Below, one piece after another: positions 22,461 through 34,614 of a stretch of DNA of 64,000 nt. The notes below the pieces were generated by a model. It had not been told where the DNA came from. It saw only the letters and a program-made list of their open reading frames with translations, and did no database searches. Origin of the DNA: Piper betle. Lineage: Eukaryota; Streptophyta; Magnoliopsida; Piperales; Piperaceae. The translations under genes were made by a program, and so were the position numbers. The stretch lies in assembly GCA_033002965.1 (NCBI GenBank), contig JAURVB010012900.1:28381-92380 (forward strand), read 5' to 3'. How positions within the stretch are numbered: the first letter of the stretch is position 1; the number at the start of each line of letters is the position of its first letter.

Positions 22461-23689
22461 ATTTTGCATCATGACATTACGTGTAAAACCCGTGACTTGA
22501 GTGAGAGTTTTACTGTTCAACCATTGGTTCGAGTCAAATTAGTCTCATTGCCCGCGTGTTGAATATCACAGCTTTGCGTTATGAGCGATGAGGGTCAAGT
22601 GTACCTTAGTGTATAATGATAACGTCAAAAAAATATGAAAAATAAGTTATTAGAGTATATAATAGTATGCAGCTATTTTTTTATTGTATTTGATAGTAAA
22701 ATTATTTTTAACCCGAATAAGTCAACAGGACACATTAGGCGGGTTATTATTATGAAACATGTCATTTATGATGTTATGCTATGTATTATATTTTATGGGA
22801 TTTCCTTTTTCTTGGATATTTTTTTAGAATTTATTATGAGTTAACTATTATTTTTAACTTAAATCTTCTTCGAATCAATTTTTATTTACTAGATTGCCAC
22901 CCAACCTTCATCACACCCCTTCCTAAACCCTAACACCACTCGATCGCCAACCCCGTCATCTCCGTCGGCACCCCTTTGGTCTTCGCACCACCTCTGATCA
23001 ACCATGCCGACCACCTCTAGGCCATTGCCGAGCTTTTGCCCCACTCACCAGCCATTGTCTTACCTCCACGACGACTCGACACCACACCCTTTCGCCATGC
23101 ATGCCAAAGTTGATTCACAACCCTCTGGGCTGCTCCGCTGCTGCTGTGCCGTCAACACCCTCCTCCCTTCGCCCCCCGACCATTCCCCCATACTAAGGGC
23201 TGCCACCGAGGTCGGCCAAGGGCTAATTGGATGACCGATCGACCCCCTGCTGACTCGATGCAGACGTGGGAGATTGTTGCCGACATTGCTGCCTTCACCA
23301 CCACCACTATTGGGTCGAGCTCACCGAGCCGCTGCCAACCTATACCCTGATTGCCTCACCTGAAAGTCAACGAAAAACACCTGGAAAGTTAGCTCTCTTA
23401 TGGCAGTTTGTTATTAGCTATTTCTTAGGATTACAAAGGAGAAAGAAGGCAATTGCGTACACATGTACCTGCTGAATGTAATTGATGTGGTTGAATGTTG
23501 AATTAGTTTGAATGATGCAATTTGAAAGTGTTTTCTGTGAAATGATAAAATGGTTTGCATGTGAATGAAAACTGTAAAACGAAATGAACAGGTTGAGCAA
23601 TGGAGTCTAAACTCGGCTTATAAAATCAGAAATTAATACAATTGAAATGTTGATAGAAATGTTCTGTTTTGTTACGTTTTCTATTTTAT

Positions 23690-23731
<42 letters not shown>

Positions 23732-26700
23732 CCCTGGCTTTTTGCCCATTGGTTTTGGTTTTGGTTTGATTGTGACCTCGAATAGAGTTGCTTGTACAGC
23801 CCTTGCCATATATTTATGTATGGTATGTAGGTATGATTGAGTTGCCCAATTGGACACTATATGCACCACCTTTTTATGTTTGGTTCGGTCAAGTCAAGTC
23901 TAGTTAGACCTTACGACCGAGTCCCGCAAGTCTAATCATTTTTTGTGTGTTGTGCTCGTGTTTGTTTTTGGTGGGGCGGGGGGGGGTGCGGGGGGAATAT
24001 AAAATAATGAAAATGATGACTAGACGTGAAAAACATGATGCCATTGCCCTCACACCTAGACAAAGTTTGAATGTGACGCTAAAGTTCATACCATGGATGC
24101 TAAGGCGATGTCAAAGTGCTCTTACTCCGGTGACTTGCCTTATTTTGGGGAATTTTTTCATATTATATTATTTATTTACTTTATAAACGACCAAATCATT
24201 TCCCCTTTTTCTTTTTAAAATTTAAATCCTAACACACTTCTTTAGGTGTGACACTAATGCCTCTGAGATCACCAAGCCAACCACCTTTTTTAATAAAACC
24301 CCATCTCATCCTCACCTTTCCACTCCAACCCAACCGCTCCACTTACCCTCAACGTCCCCCTCCTTCTCCCAACCTTCTTCTCCACTCTTTGAGCTCTCAC
24401 TATCCTTGCTTAACCTTCCAAAATGTTCTTCTTTCAAGAGTTGAAGGACTTGGAGTGGGAAAACTCCAAGTGACCTCCCTTTGAATTATTAAAGGTATGC
24501 TCTTTCCCTGGTTTTGGTTTATGATTCTTGTTTGGGCTGCTGCTTCAAGTATGGATGTTGTTGTATACATTTTTATTATATTTTTACCTTGTAGATATGC
24601 CTCTTAAAGAAGTTTGAGATGTGGTTTCATGTCTTTATCATGAGTAGATAAATAGTTATAATTTTTGTATCATCTGTGTGTCCATATATGCACTAGTTGA
24701 TTATAAAATTCATAACTCATGTTTTAGATGTCACATTTATATGATCTTGGTCTTTTTATTTTCCAATGACATAGATCTACAAGTTATATGTTGAGCTGTC
24801 AACTTATTTGGTGGCAGCTGTCAACTTATTTTCCAACGACATAGATCAACCATGAAAAGGTCTAAAATTAGACGAAAGGTAGCAGCTTTCAACGTTCCAG
24901 TGACCTGATCGCCCATTTCCCCAATTTTTACACCTTGATGTGATTTTTATTTTATGATATATCTTATGATCATCTGTTAAGCATATTGTGATCTTATTAT
25001 CATAAATTTATAATACTAAAATTACCTCAACTAAGAACCGAACAAAATTAATGAAACATTGTGTGCATCTGCTTTGTTCTGTGTTGACTGCTTGTGTTGT
25101 ATGTTTAGTTAAATATTTGGCTAATAATTAGATCTCATAAAAATATATAAAAAATTACCTAATAATAAATAATTTGTTTTATGTAACCCTGAAAATTTTG
25201 GAGTTACACAAAATTCATTCTAACAGTTAATTAGATTGGATTTTTGAAGTACACAAAAACTAAGTTTAAAATCCTATTTGTATGATTTCAATTGAAAAAA
25301 CTTTGGAAACTATATTCATCTGTGGGAAAATTATATAATAAATTACAAAGTTTACTAAGTCTATGTAAGTTTTCAGAATATTTGGGCATGAAAGTAATTT
25401 AGTAGAATTTTATAATTCTACCCTAGTTGGTTAAATTACAGAAATCAGTAAACTAGAAATGAAGATTAGAAAGATTACAAAGGCCCAATTACAAAGAAAT
25501 TGGACCTAGAATATTAATGGTCAAAACTTTCAAGTGTTATATAACTATTCCAATTGACCGAAGCCCATTGAAACATCTCAAGCCCATGGGTCGAAATTTT
25601 GAAGTTTGTTGTGCTATGATGGGGACTGTTCACAGCACATTAATCCGACTTTAATTAATCTCAATAAATGTGATAATCTATATATTATCACTTGTTAATA
25701 TTTATGATAGGCCCTTAAGGTGTCTAGAACTAAGGGTTTAAATTTCAGCTTAATTAGATACCATTTACTTTGTCGAAGAATCGTCTATCTAAGTCCAAAG
25801 ATAAAATCCTAAGTACGAAATCATGCACTAAGTAGAATTGTAACCCCAAACCTTAAATTAAACTACCTAATAAAGTTTAACCCATCATTAAGCAAAATAA
25901 GTAAGTTAATTAAGTTTTACATATTGTACATGTGTGGAAGCTTTGCCTCATCTTATGATTTAGATTCTATCCATCTCCTATTAGGTTGCGTGGGTTGAGC
26001 TCATCAATTTAGGAAGCGAGACTCCACTCATCTAGGTCCGTAGGACTCTCTTGCTTCACCCTTATGTGGGCTCTTGAGTGTCACATTGAATTGTGTTTTA
26101 AACTATAGGACAGTGTTGACGGTATTTTTATTGCATCCCTTTAATACTGAGCCCTTAAGTCACATTTTATCGTAAGTTTAATAAAACTATAAGGTTGACA
26201 TCCTTATTGGTTTTTGAACTGAAGCTCCACAAATGTATGATACAAGCCTTTTTCCCTGAGCTTATTTATTATGTAGGTATGCATATTTTTATAGATTTTA
26301 CAAATAAGAGAGTGAGTGGTATGGAGATATGCAAATTGCACTAGTTAGTGTTGTAATGTATGTAGGGTATTGCAAATGTAGCACGTTTTCCAAAAATTGT
26401 GGGACATTGGTTCCGAACCACATGGGAACTGTGGCGGGTGATATATAGAAGATATGAGCGTGTAAGTGATATATAAATATTTATATATTTGTAAGATGCC
26501 TCTTTGTAGGTAGTTATGGTATGATATGTGGCTGTATTGGCCTTCGCTTACCACCATTTATGATTCATGGAAGTTTCTAAAACTTTTTCGTGGGTGTTTA
26601 AATAACCGTTTGCCAATAATGCTATATTCCTAGTCTCTACCTCTGTTGCAAAACTCAGCCGATTCCACTCAGAATGGCCCGAGTTAACAAGGCTTGGTGG

Positions 26701-27147
26701 AAAACTGAGTTAAAAAAGAGATGACCAAGTTAAGGCTCATGGGTGTGGGAACGCGGGGCAGCGGCGGGTATTGGCATGGGGTGGAAGGGCTGGCATGGGA
26801 TGGGGATGAGGGCTGGATTGGACGGGGGCAGCGGCGATCGGGGAGATAGAATTGAGGGAAAGAAATGGTCGGTGGCATTCTTGTAATTAAAAGTTGGCTC
26901 AACTTAAACTCGAGTAAAAAATAATAAGTTTAAATAATTTTACAAAAATCAAAAATAAATTACAAAAAAATAACATAAAATATAATATACACTGTTAAAT
27001 TAAAATGAAATATTCTATAACTAATAACCCACTGATTTTGACCCAATCAAGTAAACAGATTCTTGTCTGACTTTTGATGAATCAGTACGATTCAATGACT
27101 CCCTTACAATTTGATTGAACGTCTCATTTTGATTTTTGAACCTATAG
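22461..27147. other. Relict sequence without a recognisable gene
   Basis: From 22482 (TGTAAAACCC) the first 150 bases resemble the last 209 bases of the window, suggesting a shared LTR start. A proline- and leucine-rich stretch at 22900-23350 resembles the leader parts of LTRs h and e in composition. A TA microsatellite lies at 23692-23730. From 24500 to 26300 it is AT-rich with nothing identified. At 26340-26420, AGTTAGTGTTGTAAT and TTGTGGGACATTGG faintly recall the 3' module of the Tekay-type LTRs. Confidence 0.4.
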
Positions 27148-28658
27148 TGTAAAGACTGTGAAAAAAATAATAAAATAAAATAAAATAAAATATTCGACTA
27201 GGTCTAGGAAGGATCGAACGTTGGATTATTATTATTATTTATTATTATTATATGATTATTATATGATGATTATATTTTATTCTTTACCCGGTTACCTGGT
27301 TGTATATTATTCTCGACCCGGTTACCCAGTTAAATGGAATACAGGTGCTGGGGTGGTTTCACATACCCTAGCCGTCATTTTCATTTTATATTTCATGAGG
27401 AGGCATCTTTCTCATCCCAGACGCCTACTCTCATCTTCTTCGCCTCTTCCTTACCGGAGCCGACTTCTTCCTTTCTTGGGTATTCTTCCTATCTTCCTAT
27501 TCTTAATTTTCATGCATGCATATTTTGAAATGATAATAAGTTTGATAATCTTGTGAATTAAAGTATTAATCAATAAGAAATCAAATTAATTTTTACACGA
27601 TTAAGATTCATCCATGGCCGACGAGTTCTTGTTTCGACAAGATTCAATCACAGGCAAACTTCGTCGGGGATCCATTGCAGCAGATGATTGCAAGCCAAGG
27701 AAAAAAACCCATGTCCTACCGGCGAATAGTCCCCTGTGGACTACCTCCTCGCCTATAAAAAGGGCGGCGATCGTTCCAATTTATGGCCGATCTCGCCTGG
27801 TCTGACACCAGTCCTGAGGTAGCGAAGCCTCAAGTGAATTAACATTGTAGCAAGGTGCAAGAGATCAATCAATGGCTGAAGTTGGCACCTTTGATGTATG
27901 TATCCATGGAGGTCGGCCTGGGGTAGCAAATAGCAAAAACAGAAAACAGAGGTGACGGCGATGGGTAAAGAAATCCGGCCATCCTGGGTGGTGATGGGTT
28001 CCAATCTAGCCGGGGAAGGTCGATAGAGGGTCAAGGGTGTTGAGGCGATCACCAATTTGGGTAGCAACGCTCGCCGGCAGTGGAATCGGCAACCAAACGT
28101 GTCGCTAGACATGGCGATGCTAGCATCACGATGGCTGGAAGGTGGCCGGGGTCGACCGGGGTGACATTGCGACGACACGGCGGGGCTGGACAGCGACGAT
28201 CGAAGGTAGCCGGAGGCAATCAGCGGTGACTTGTGAAATGAAAATAATAATAATAATAAATGGGTGAAATGATAATATGGATTATATTGATTTATTTAAT
28301 TTAATTATGCGGCTTAGTGGTTTTATTACTAACGCAGAATTGCCTCTGCAGGTGAGTACCTGTGGACTGAAGAATAGAAGTGTGGTTGATGGTTCATTTA
28401 CCAACCTAGGTATGGTGAATCGATAATAAAAAAATTGGACTTCCTTATTATTCTCTTGTGTTATAAATGTGGCTATGGGAAACGGTCCGAGATTGTGGGA
28501 CGGTTATTTTATATTTTAGAGAACATGATTTATTGTTATGATTCATATTATATGTTGCGAGACTTATTTACTGTATTTCAATTCATGTTCTGGAATGTTA
28601 CATTTACATTGCCTATATTTTTAAGTAACATCCGGTCTGGTTCGGCCTGATCGTTACA
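27148..28658 (+). repeat. LTR b: isolated Tekay-type LTR
   Basis: 1511 bp from TGTAAAGACTG to GATCGTTACA. It shares the GGATCGAACGTTGG start region, the CCCGGTTA motifs, ACCCTAGCCGTCATTTT, the leader ATG at 27614, the double stem-loop (28314-28349) and the final module with LTR h. It lacks the AT-rich middle part, so it is internally deleted. Flanks TATAG and TTAAT do not match. To its right lies the truncated 3' LTR of element c. Confidence 0.75.
28314..28349 (+). promoter_or_regulatory. Conserved double stem-loop, LTR b copy
   Basis: TTAGTG/TACTAA (a G-U pair replaces one base pair), then GCAGA-ATTGCC-TCTGC. The second stem carries a paired change (G to A and C to T) relative to GCGGA/TCCGC. 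Confidence 0.6.
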
Positions 28659-29758
28659 TTAATTATCTAAATTATAATTCACACTTCGCTAATGATATAA
28701 TAATTTTAAATTTATAAGCAAGTATTTAATTAATATTATTAGTATATTTTCCCTTGAGATAATAATTACTTAAATACAGTCTTGATAATTTAGTTTACGG
28801 TTTTAAATCTTAAGTTAATTAAGTCGTTTGATTAAATTACTTAAAATAATTTGTATTATCCTAATGTCCCCAATGTCCCTCTTCTCCAATGTCTTCTTCT
28901 TCCCCAATGTCCTCTTCTCCAAACTCCATTCCTGCACCAAAAACTAGACCTATCATTCTTGCCTAGCCTTAAGACCACTTCTTTCTTGTACCTTGCTCCA
29001 ATTTAAAGGTTCAGCAACCGCAGGCCGGCCTCAAACAGTAAGGATCATCAACCTTTTGACGTTGCAAGGAGTATGGTTGTTCTCCCCACTTCTGCACGTT
29101 GCCGCTATGAATTCTGCGAGAAGGTGGTCTGTAATGGCCTATGCCTGTGGCAGGAACTACTGTAATAGACCCTTGATCTTGTCAACGAAGAACAATCTGG
29201 TGTCTACCCTCTGAATCTTCCATTACAGCATCAATTTCAGAGGATCGGCATCACCTTTGTCCCCCTTGCAATTCCGCCTAGTAGCAACTATAATTCAGCC
29301 ACCCATCGGAACCCCAAGAACACGGTGAGCCATCCCTTCAACCAAACAACCAAAGAGGTCATTGGGGTTGTGAGGGAATGCCTTGCAACTTGTTTACAGA
29401 AGCCCATCCTTGCCAAAAACTCAGAGCCGTCGGCCATGGTAGGATTTCCGGTCTCCAGTTTTGTTATTTTCTTTCTTGTTTATTTAAGACATTAATTATC
29501 ATGTTTATCAGGCTTATTATCAATTAAAAGGAAATATGAATGCATGAAAGTTAAGAATAGGGAGATAGGAAGAATACCCGAGCAAGGAAGAAGCCGGCTC
29601 CAGTAAAGAAGAGGAGAAGAAATTGTGAATGACGGCTAGAGTATGTGAAAACACCCCAACACCCATATCTCTTTAACTAGGTAATCGGGTAAATAATAAA
29701 ATATATTAATTAACCAGTGTAGGATTAACTGGGAAGAGTATAAAATATAATAATAATG

Positions 29759-29792
<34 letters not shown>

Positions 29793-29852
29793 CCAACATT
29801 CGATCCTTCCCAAACAGAGTCTAATATTTTATTTTATTTCACAGTCTTTGCT
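28659..29852 (-). repeat. Truncated 3' LTR of element c
   Basis: Matches the right half of the 5' LTR, beginning at the position equivalent to 33027. About 1050 bp of the LTR's 3' end, including the stem-loop module, are missing at the junction with LTR b. Its first bases have decayed from TGTAAAG to AGCAAAG. It contains TAA-type microsatellite DNA at about 29763-29793. Confidence 0.75.
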
Positions 29853-29989
29853 ATCTCCCCAACTTGAAAATATTTCGTTTCCAAAATATCATAACGGGCA
29901 ACATAACAATCATCAATAATTATTTCTTTGGTATCGTTCATGCTACAATGATATGAATCTTATGCCACGAATAGGCTAGCATATTTCCT

Positions 29990-31420
29990 TGCCATCTCTT
30001 ATTCAGTCTCCCATGTGGATTCCTCTGACCCCTAATTTTTTCACAATACTTTTGCGAAAGTGAATTTCCATCTTCCGAAGTGCCTTTATTTCTCTTGCTA
30101 GGATGCGAATCGGCTTTTCCTCGTAGGTTAAATCTAATTGTAACTCTAAGTCTTCAAAATTTGTGATTGTATCATCCTCATCTTGTACATATTTCTTTAG
30201 CATTGACACATGGAAAACATTGTATACTCCATCTAGGCTGGGTGGTAATGCTAGTCTATATGCATAATTTCCAACTCGGTCAAAGATTGCAAACGGTCCT
30301 ATGAATCTTGGCTTCATCTTCCCGGATGTTCTAAATCTGATCACCCCCTTCCTAGGAGATGCCTTTAGGTACACAAACTCCCCAACTTGGAACTCTAAAT
30401 CCCTCCTTCGTGTATAAGTATAACTCTTCTGTCGATCCTGAGTTGCCTTATGTCGTTGCTGAATGAGTTTTACCTTTTAGTGACTTCCCTCACCATCTCT
30501 GGCCCGACTATAATTGCCTCGGTAGACTCCAACCAACACAATTGAGACCTCTAGGGCCTACCATATAAGGCTTCAAATGGTGTCATCCCTATACTGGCTT
30601 GGTAAGAATTATTGTAGGTAAATTCAGCCAAGGCTAAGTGTTTCTCCCAGTCACCTCCCCAGTCAAGAATGCAAGCTTTTAACAAATCTTCCAAGTTTGA
30701 ATAGTCTTCTGCTTTGACCATCAGTTTGAGATGATATGTTGTACTCAGCTTGATTTGGGTCCCCATGGCTTTTTGGAGAGCTTCCCAGAAATGTCAGGTG
30801 AATAGGGGATCTCGGTCGGATAGTATCTCCTTTGGAATCCCATGCAACTTGACAATATTGTCGACATATAATCTTGCTAGGTATTCTGTAGTTCTCATTA
30901 ATTTCGTGGGGATGAAGTGAGCTACCTTAGTTAGTCGGTCCACAACCACCCATATGGAGTCATGCTTCTTCTAAGTCCTTCGGACCTTTGCAATAAAATC
31001 GCATGTGACACTCCCATTTCGAAGTTGATATTTCTTAAGGTTGCAATAGTCCTCCAGGTAGTTGATTTTGGGCTTTGATCTATTGGCAAGTCTAACACTT
31101 GGAGACAAAATCCACAACATCCCTTTTCATCCCAATCAGTGACTGCTTTCACTTTTGATGGATCCCTTGCAACTCCAGCATTTGAGATAATATGACCAAG
31201 GAAGTTTACCTCCTTCAACAAGAAATCACACTTTGAGAACTTGGCGAAAGTTGGTGTTCTCTCGAACTTGAAGAGTAACGGATAGGTACTTCACATGCTT
31301 CTCTTCATTATTTGAATAGACTAGAATGTCGACCACAAACACGATGAAAAACTTGTCCAAGTATGCGTGAAATATTGTGTTCATAAGTGACATAAAGGCC
31401 GCTAGTGGTCAAAGCAAAAG
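29990..31420 (-). pseudogene. Pol remnant of element c
   Basis: Minus-strand pieces include the integrase C-terminus and the start of the chromodomain region (30374-30003), an integrase core fragment (30766-30551: [25 protein letters not shown]), an RT segment (31221: [17 protein letters not shown]) and earlier RT near 31400-31240. A jump near 31140 joins the RT segment directly to the integrase zinc-finger region, so the intervening RNase H region is missing. Several frameshifts and stops are present. Non-functional. Confidence 0.85.
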
Positions 31421-31424
31421 GCAT

Positions 31425-31850
31425 GACAAGAAACTCATCTAGCTCTCTGCCTTCATTGGATCAATCCCTTCAACAAATAGTCAGCTTCATTCTTCCTGAA
31501 CTTTTCCACACTGTAACGGTCACTATCATCAATAGCTGGCGGCAACACTTGTCGGACTTCCGATGGCATTGTGTTTGGACGCGCCCCTTGCTCGCCTGGG
31601 TCTGCTAACCTTGCCCGCCCTTAGGCACTTCCCTAACAACCGTCTGGGCTAATTCTAGGACCTGCTGCTGAGTTTGAGGCTTTATTCCCTGCGACCGCTC
31701 CGGTAACCGCTGAACAATATTTTGAACCACAGAATTTGTATTTTTTAAAGCCTGCACCGGTCCCTATCCGGCCGTCAAAATCTGGGCCAACACATTCTCT
31801 GTGTTCCCATCATGGTTCATTAATATGTTCTTTCTCAGTTATGACTAAGG
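31425..31850 (-). pseudogene. Gag remnant of element c
   Basis: The minus strand keeps a decayed gag N-terminus (near 31840-31690) and a segment equivalent to element 2 gag (VRQVLPP, SDRYSVEKFRKN, about 31570-31480). It then passes into reverse transcriptase near 31425, so the gag C-terminus and protease have been deleted. Confidence 0.75.
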
Positions 31851-31963
31851 TTTATTAGCAAAATAAATTTGTTAATCAATAACATAAAACATTGGTAAAA
31901 AATAAGTATTGGACTTTTCAACAAGGTACTTGAGTCATAAAGGGTGACCTTGTGGGAAACTGT

Positions 31964-31975
31964 GCTCTGATACCA
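31964..31975 (-). other. Primer-binding site of element c
   Basis: The minus strand reads TGGTATCAGAGC, two bases after the LTR end: a perfect tRNA-iMet site. Confidence 0.9.
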
Positions 31976-31977
31976 CC

Positions 31978-34614
31978 TGTAATGACCACCCCTGAACCGG
32001 ACCAGGTCTTATCTAAAAATATAATTGATGTAACAATAACATTCCAGAACATTAATTTAATACTGCAAGTAAGTCTAGAATTTATAACTCATAAAAATAA
32101 AACATGTTCTGATAGTATATGACAATATATAAAATAACCGTCCCACAGTCGCGGACCGTTTCCCATAGCCAAAATTATAACACAAGAGAATAAAAGGAAG
32201 TACAATTATGATTGATTCACCATTCCTAGGTTGGTAAAAGAACCACCAATTACACTCTTAATCTGCAGTCCAAAGCTGTTCACCTGCAGAGGCAATTCTG
32301 CGTTAGTGATGAAACCACTAAGCCACATAATTAAATAGAACAAGTTAATATTGTCGCTAATATCGTTTCAAGAGACTTTTAGTTGTTATGAGCCTATGCC
32401 AAGCTCGTTATATGCTAGGAGGGGTGGCCACCCCATCCAGCTCCAATCTCATGCATATGCACACACGCTACGTGGCCCACGGCCTATAGTTACCGATACT
32501 TGCAACTGACTCACCCTCTCGGTATGAAGTGTATAATGAGACTTCTTGCGCCACTGCGCCCTGTCACCCCATCTTGTGCCCAATTGAGTCGACCCCAGTT
32601 GCGTTCTAGAGCATGGTGATCCGATACTCAAGTCGACCATGACTCTCACATAGTAATTTTAAGGGTGAGGCCCGCAAGTTGGACTGAGTTAATTCCTTGA
32701 CCCCGGTTGCACTTGGTGCATGGTGGTCGAATCTAAGCTTAGGTCGACCAGGGCTGCCAACAAGGGAAAATATAACATTTTAAATAATTATACAGACCTG
32801 GATAGTTCGTAAGTGAACCTGCAACCGTGACCAATGATCCTAATTTGAATGAGAACATAAAATTATAAATAAGTATAATTTTATTCGAGTAGAAATGTAT
32901 GCAACTAAATGAATAATATATATCATTATTAAAATTCGACAATATAAAGCATGCAACCCTCAACAATCTTAAATATTAAATTATTCATGTGACATAATTA
33001 TTTAAATCCAACTGTACATTTTAAATTAATTATCTAAATTATAATTCACACTTCACTAATCATATAATAATTATTAATTTATCAACAAGTATTCAATTAA
33101 AATTATTAGTATATTTTCTTTTGAGATGATAATTACTTAATCATGGTCTTGATAATTTAGTTTACGGTTTTTACTCTTTAGTTAATAAAGTCGTTTGATT
33201 AAATTACTTAAAATAATTTGTATTATCATAATTTAAAGATATTATTAATACAATTATTTTAAATTATTCAACTCAATAAAGTTTCGAACTTTATTTATTT
33301 TCATTAAGTTATATAGGTTCAACGCTTGTGATTTTTATCCGATTATAATTTAATAACTCATTTTCTACCTTACAAACTCATTATTAATTTAAATTTTAAT
33401 ATGGTAAAGGTAAAATCTTTATTTTATAAATGACTTGTAATCCTCCGATTTATTTTAATCGCTTGTAGTATGTAGATTAATTAACGATTGTTTATCATTA
33501 CCATATTTTTTATTACTCGTGGCGATTTCATACAATAATTAATTAGTTTAATAACTTTACCCATAACCCATTAAAATGAATATTTTTAAAGATTTATTAT
33601 GAGTTAGTATTATTTTTTAACTCGAGTCGGTATCGAGTCAACCCATATTTACAAAACTGCCATCTTCTTCGTCCCCAACGTCCTCTTCTCCAAACTCCAT
33701 CCTTGCACCAAAAACCGAGATCTATCCTTCTTCTCCTAGCCTCAAGACCACTTCTTTCTTGAACCTTGTTCCAATTCAAAGGTTCAGCAACCTCAGGCCG
33801 GCCAATAGTATGGATCATCCACCCTTGGACATTGCAAGGAGTATGGTTGTTCTCCCCACTTTTGCATGTCACAGCCATGAATTCTGGCAAGAAGGTGGTC
33901 TGTAGTGGCCTATGCCGGCAGCAGGAACTGCTGTAATAGACCCTTGATGTTGTCAATAAGAACAACCAGCGTCTACCCTCTGAATCTTCAATTATAGCAT
34001 CAATTTTAGAGGATCGCCATCACCTTTGCCCCCCTTGCAATTCCGCCCAGTATGAGATGTAATTCCGCCACCCATCGGAACCCAGGGACACGGTGAGCTA
34101 TCCCTTCCACCCAGCAACCAGAGAGGTCATTGGGGTTATGAGGGAATGCCTTGCAACTTGTTTACAGTCGCCCATCCTTGCCAAAAACTCAGAGCCGTTG
34201 GCCATGGTGGGATTTCCAGTTTCCAATTTTGTTCTTTTCTTTCTTGTTGATTTAAGACTTTAATTCTCATGTTTATCAAGCTTATTATCAATTAAAAAGA
34301 AATATGATTTTATGAAAATTAAGAATATGGAGATAGGAAGAATACCCAAGTAAGGAAGAAGCCAACTCCGGTAAGGAAGAGGAGAAGAAAATGAGAATGA
34401 CGGTTAGGGCATATGAAAACACCTCAACACCCGTATCTCTTTAACCTAGTAACCGGGTAAATAATAAAATATATTAATTGAACGGGTAGGATTAATTGAG
34501 TAGGGTATAAAATATAATAATAATAACAATAACAATAACAATAATCCAACATTCGATCCTTCCCAAACCGAATCGAATATTTTATTTTATTTTATTTTTC
34601 ACCATCTTTATACA
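31978..34614 (-). repeat. 5' LTR of element c
   Basis: 2637 bp. It contains the double stem-loop at 32286-32321 (GCAGA/TCTGC form), GGGAAACGGTCC (about 32153), a block around GGTGGCCACC (32425), the AT-rich middle (32760-33600), a leader ATG (complement of 34203-34205) and the CGGGTT motifs near 34450. No tandem-repeat module is inserted. Confidence 0.85.

Larger units (their letters stand above)
28659..34614 (-). mobile_element. Element c: deleted Tekay-type element
   Basis: Minus-strand element. Its 5' LTR is 31978-34614, the primer site is the complement of 31964-31975, an internal region of about 2.1 kb carries gag and pol remnants, and its 3' LTR (28659-29852) is truncated. The internal part jumps from gag into reverse transcriptase and from there into integrase, with many stops. 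No target duplication can be read because the left end is lost. Confidence 0.8.

Noticed and set aside
22635..24484. Several short frames (for example 23004-23234 and 24248-24484)
   Set aside because: They show biased composition and no recognised domain, and related LTR leaders give similar chance frames.
27221..27556. Tyrosine-rich reading frame
   Set aside because: It starts in an ATT/TAT microsatellite and runs through the LTR b promoter region.
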